From JBEIJQ01 sp040380145 (GTDB lineage: Bacteria; Bacteroidota; Bacteroidia; Chitinophagales; Saprospiraceae): a stretch of DNA of 19,308 nucleotides. The stretch is taken from positions 1 to 19,308 of the forward strand of contig JBEIJQ010000053.1 in assembly GCA_040380145.1 (NCBI GenBank). Direction: 5' to 3'. Position 1 is the stretch's first letter. Every line of letters starts with the position of its first letter. A program made the position numbers and the translations under genes. The notes beneath the pieces were generated by a model. The model searched no databases. It had not been told where the DNA came from and saw only the letters and a program-made list of their open reading frames with translations. This document shows, one piece after another, positions 17,072 through 19,308 of the stretch.

Positions 17072-17983
17072 ATGCCTTCTTTTCCCTCCCTTTTTCTGTC
17101 CCTGATGCTGCTCACGGGCGCGGCGCCGGTATTGCTGGCCTGCGATGCCTGTGGCGGTCCCGGAAGCCAGTTCGTTGGCATCCTGCCGCAGTTTCACCGC
17201 CATTTCGTGGGCCTACGCGGGCATTTTCGCACGTTTCACACGGCCCATTCGCCCGCGGAGGCACCCACTCCCGAACAATTCATGACGTTCGAGGCTTGGG
17301 GCCGTTTTTATCCGACACGACGGCTGCAATTGTTCGCTTTTGTACCGTACAACCATTTCACGCGCCAAGTACCCAACGCCACCGCATTCGTGAACCACGG
17401 CCTCGGCGATGTGTCGATCACCGCCAACTATCTGTTGATCAATACCGGCGATAGCCTGTTGGTGCCTTACAAGCAATCGCTGGTTGTCGGCGGGGGGCTG
17501 AAATTGCCCACTGGGCGTTTCCGCGACCGCTCGGGCGAGGGACAGGCGCTTCTCCCCAATCTGCAGATGAGCAGCGGTAGCGTCGATTTCTTGCTTTCAG
17601 CCAACTACACCCTGCGCCGTGGCCGCTTCGGCACGAATGTGGAAGCGGGCGCCCGCGTCAATACGCCCAACGCCGACGGTTATCGACTGGGGCATCGCGT
17701 CAATGCAGCCGTCCGCGCCTTTTGGTGGCAACCCTTGGGCCGTGGATACGCCCTGATGCCCCAGACCGGCATGCTGTACGATTACGGCGCGCAAGACCGC
17801 CAAGACGGCAGCCGCGTGTCCATGACGGGCGGAGGACTATTGGCCGCTTCAGTGGGGCTCGACCTGTACCTTGGTCCCATACTCGTGGGCGCCAGTGGGC
17901 AGCTGCCCCTCGCCTCTGACCTCAACGGAGGCATGGTGTCCCCGGGCTCCCGCTGGACGGTACAGCTGGCCGTTATGTTTTGA
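17072..17983 (+). CDS. Outer-membrane barrel-like protein with N-terminal CDACGG
   Basis: 303 residues, starting 14 bp after the di-heme peroxidase gene. A hydrophobic signal (1-23) leads into LLACDACGGPGSQFVGILPQFHRHFVGLR. Cys24 could be a lipidation site, or C24 and C27 could bind metal. After this come alternating amphipathic strands with glycine turns (GLGDVSITANYLL, VVGGGLKLPTGRF, LLASVGLDLYLG-like segments) and a terminal aromatic (VQLAVMF), the look of an outer-membrane beta-barrel. Similar unnamed or transporter-labelled proteins follow cytochrome c peroxidase genes in this phylum, as I recall. Role in copper or electron transfer is inferred from position only. Confidence 0.72.
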   Translation: MPSFPSLFLSLMLLTGAAPVLLACDACGGPGSQFVGILPQFHRHFVGLRGHFRTFHTAHSPAEAPTPEQFMTFEAWGRFYPTRRLQLFAFVPYNHFTRQVPNATAFVNHGLGDVSITANYLLINTGDSLLVPYKQSLVVGGGLKLPTGRFRDRSGEGQALLPNLQMSSGSVDFLLSANYTLRRGRFGTNVEAGARVNTPNADGYRLGHRVNAAVRAFWWQPLGRGYALMPQTGMLYDYGAQDRQDGSRVSMTGGGLLAASVGLDLYLGPILVGASGQLPLASDLNGGMVSPGSRWTVQLAVMF

Positions 17984-17990
17984 GCACCTC

Positions 17991-18048
17991 CCACGGTTTC
18001 GCGCCGTGGTACCCCGCCCCGTCGTGGTCGAGACCCGGCGGGGCTTTT
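17991..18048 (+). terminator. Two hairpins after the copper cluster
   Basis: CCACGG/CCGTGG (17991-17996 with 18004-18009, loop of 7) starts 8 bp after the stop. CCCCGCC/GGCGGGG (18012-18018 with 18037-18043) follows, then C and four T. GC-rich stems with a short T-run fit a Rho-independent terminator, with the second hairpin as the better candidate. Confidence 0.6.
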
Positions 18049-18272
18049 GGGGTATAGGACGTATTTGTGTGGATGCGGAAATTTTAGATAAATAGCTAAA
18101 CGGCAATGCTTGGAGAAGTTTTTATTTAAAATAAAATGTTGAAAAAACAAAATGTAGATGGCTTGGGTTTGAAAACGCATATTTCCTGTGTTCAGCCGAT
18201 TAAGCCTCCTAATGTCCTTTCTGGCCGGTTTCTCGGGGGATATCCAATCAAAAAAATCCTATTTTTACCCCC
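18049..18272. other. Spacer before the terC-like gene, with an A/T palindrome
   Basis: This stretch holds no supported gene. TTTTATTT/AAATAAAA with one central base (18120-18136) is a perfect palindrome. TATTTTTA at 18260-18267 is a 7 of 8 match to TAnnTTTG, 5 bp before the ATG, without a clear -33 element. I do not see the conserved loops of the manganese (yybP-ykoY) riboswitch. Confidence 0.5.
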
Positions 18273-19088
18273 ATGCTCGAATTCCTCCATTCCATTCTCG
18301 GCCCGGACCTCCAAGCAGCAGGCCTTGTGGTATTGAACCTGATTGTGATCGAAAGCCTGTTGTCGGTGGACAATGCCGCGGTGCTGGCCACCATGGTCAT
18401 GGATTTGCCCAAAGAACAACGGGAAAGGGCCCTGCGCTACGGGATTATCGGCGCTTACGTGTTTCGGGGGATCTGCCTTGTGCTGGCGGCTTGGCTGCTC
18501 CAGTTTTGGTGGCTGAAGCCCGTTGGCGGTGCGTACCTGCTCTGGATTGCGGTCAATTATTTCGTGACCAAGAGCACGCCGGAGAAAGGCGACGATACGC
18601 TGAACAAAGAGGAAAATAAGCTGTACCGTTTCATGAACGGCATCCTGACGCCTTTTTGGTCCACGGTCGTGCTGGTCGAAGTGATGGACTTGGCGTTTTC
18701 GATCGACAACGTACTGGCCGCTGCGGCATATACCAAGAACATCTACCTGATCTGCATGGGGGTGTTCATCGGCATCTTGGCCATGCGATTCGTAGCGCAG
18801 GGTTTTGTGCGGTTGATGGAAAAATATCCATTCCTCGAAACAGCGGCTTTCATGGTGATTGGCATTTTGGGGGTCAAATTATTGCTGGCCCTGTTCACCC
18901 ACTACTTCCCGGACAACGCCTTTTCTATCTTCCTTGAAGGCGATCACGCCCACGCGAAAGAGGGCGAGCATGTCATGGTGCCCGGTGACATTTTGACCTC
19001 GGTGCTTACGATCTCGATTTTCTTCGTGCCGATTTTATCCTCGCTGCTTTTCAATTTTCCCAAGAAAGCAACGGGCGAAGATAAGTAA
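18273..19088 (+). CDS. TerC-family integral membrane protein, probable metal exporter
   Basis: 271 residues with about seven hydrophobic segments. The two internal repeats each carry the TerC acidic signature: IVIESLLSVDNAAVLATMV (E27, D33, N34) and LVEVMDLAFSIDNVLAA (E136, D139, D145, N146). Such residues line the ion path in the LysE superfamily. TerC-family members (for example YkoY/Alx types) are linked to manganese export and to metalation of secreted proteins; the substrate here is not shown. A cytoplasmic or periplasmic loop at about 223-238 is rich in His and acids (EGDHAHAKEGEH). The gene stands alone between two spacers. The copper cluster upstream is separated by terminator hairpins. 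Confidence 0.9.
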   Translation: MLEFLHSILGPDLQAAGLVVLNLIVIESLLSVDNAAVLATMVMDLPKEQRERALRYGIIGAYVFRGICLVLAAWLLQFWWLKPVGGAYLLWIAVNYFVTKSTPEKGDDTLNKEENKLYRFMNGILTPFWSTVVLVEVMDLAFSIDNVLAAAAYTKNIYLICMGVFIGILAMRFVAQGFVRLMEKYPFLETAAFMVIGILGVKLLLALFTHYFPDNAFSIFLEGDHAHAKEGEHVMVPGDILTSVLTISIFFVPILSSLLFNFPKKATGEDK

Positions 19089-19135
19089 GGAGGCTTTCAA
19101 AGGAGAAATGAAAGACGGAGCTGCATTGATTTATC

Positions 19136-19151
19136 CCAAAATTGTCATTAG
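19136..19151. repeat. 16-nt motif repeated in two spacers (copy 2)
   Basis: CCAAAATTGTCATTAG; it differs from the copy at 14185-14200 at one position (A for G). Confidence 0.45.
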
Positions 19152-19242
19152 ACTCTTTTTGATCGCTCAATTTGGGTCTTTATCGGACTTTTTCAGCGGT
19201 AGCGTTTGGACGGTTCGCAAGGTGATTTGTCCCTGGATGGAC

Positions 19243-19275
19243 TTTCTTTTTCTTCTTCCCAAAAAGAAAAAGAAA
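19243..19275. repeat. 12-bp perfect inverted repeat, possible terminator
   Basis: TTTCTTTTTCTT (19243-19254) pairs with AAGAAAAAGAAA (19264-19275) over a 9-nt loop. The stem is almost only A/T pairs, and it lies 155 bp after the terC-like stop. I recall similar pyrimidine/purine inverted repeats between genes in Bacteroidota, so it may be a dispersed element rather than a terminator of this gene. Confidence 0.55.
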
Positions 19276-19308
19276 CCAAAGTAAATCCCGATCAAATCCG
19301 GCGCCAGC

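Larger units (their letters stand above)
19089..19308. other. Gene-free end of the window
   Basis: 220 bases without a supported coding frame. It contains a copy of the 16-nt spacer motif and a long A/T inverted repeat, and could continue beyond the window. Confidence 0.5.

Noticed and set aside
18049..18272. Manganese (yybP-ykoY) riboswitch before the terC-like gene
   Set aside because: This riboswitch often controls TerC-family genes, but I do not find its conserved loop sequences in the leader.

Overview
The window most likely comes from a fairly GC-rich member of the Bacteroidota, possibly Saprospiria (the class is a guess). The reasons are a NuoG that lacks the molybdopterin-like domain, start sites without an obvious Shine-Dalgarno motif but with T-rich or A/T-rich leaders, two exact TAnnTTTG promoter boxes, and an MbnP/MbnH-type copper cluster next to a small Cys-rich membrane protein of a type I associate with this phylum.

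Region 1 (1-13082, plus strand) is a respiratory complex I operon in the order nuoE, F, G, H, I, J, K, L, M, N. It is interrupted by genes that do not belong to complex I. The window opens inside a gene for a DUF3226/TOPRIM-like protein that ends 17 bp before nuoE. Between nuoF and nuoG lies a two-gene cassette: an SMC/OLD-like AAA ATPase, and a TOPRIM/RloB-like partner whose start shares one base with the ATPase stop. Both insertions flank the genes of the NADH-oxidising module. ATPase plus TOPRIM-like pairs are the architecture of several anti-phage systems (OLD, PARIS, AbiL/RloAB), so these may be defence genes transcribed with a housekeeping operon. That is the main observation here.

Region 2 (13101-14036) is a GT2 polyprenyl-phosphate-type glycosyltransferase 18 bp after nuoN, probably the last gene of the transcript. 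A 541 bp spacer follows, with hairpins, a four-unit 9-nt tandem repeat, and a strong promoter.

Region 3 (14578-17983) looks like a copper-handling cluster. It holds a small Cys-containing membrane protein with a possibly leaderless promoter, an MbnP-like lipoprotein, an MbnH-like di-heme peroxidase, and an outer-membrane barrel-like protein starting its mature region with CDACGG. In known MbnP/MbnH pairs, the heme enzyme converts a Trp of MbnP to kynurenine, which helps bind copper. Hairpins close the cluster.

Region 4 (18273-19088) is a TerC-family membrane protein, probably a metal exporter, followed by a gene-free end that carries a 12-bp inverted repeat and a copy of a 16-nt motif also found in the 14 kb spacer. 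I see no tRNA, rRNA, CRISPR array or transposase gene.
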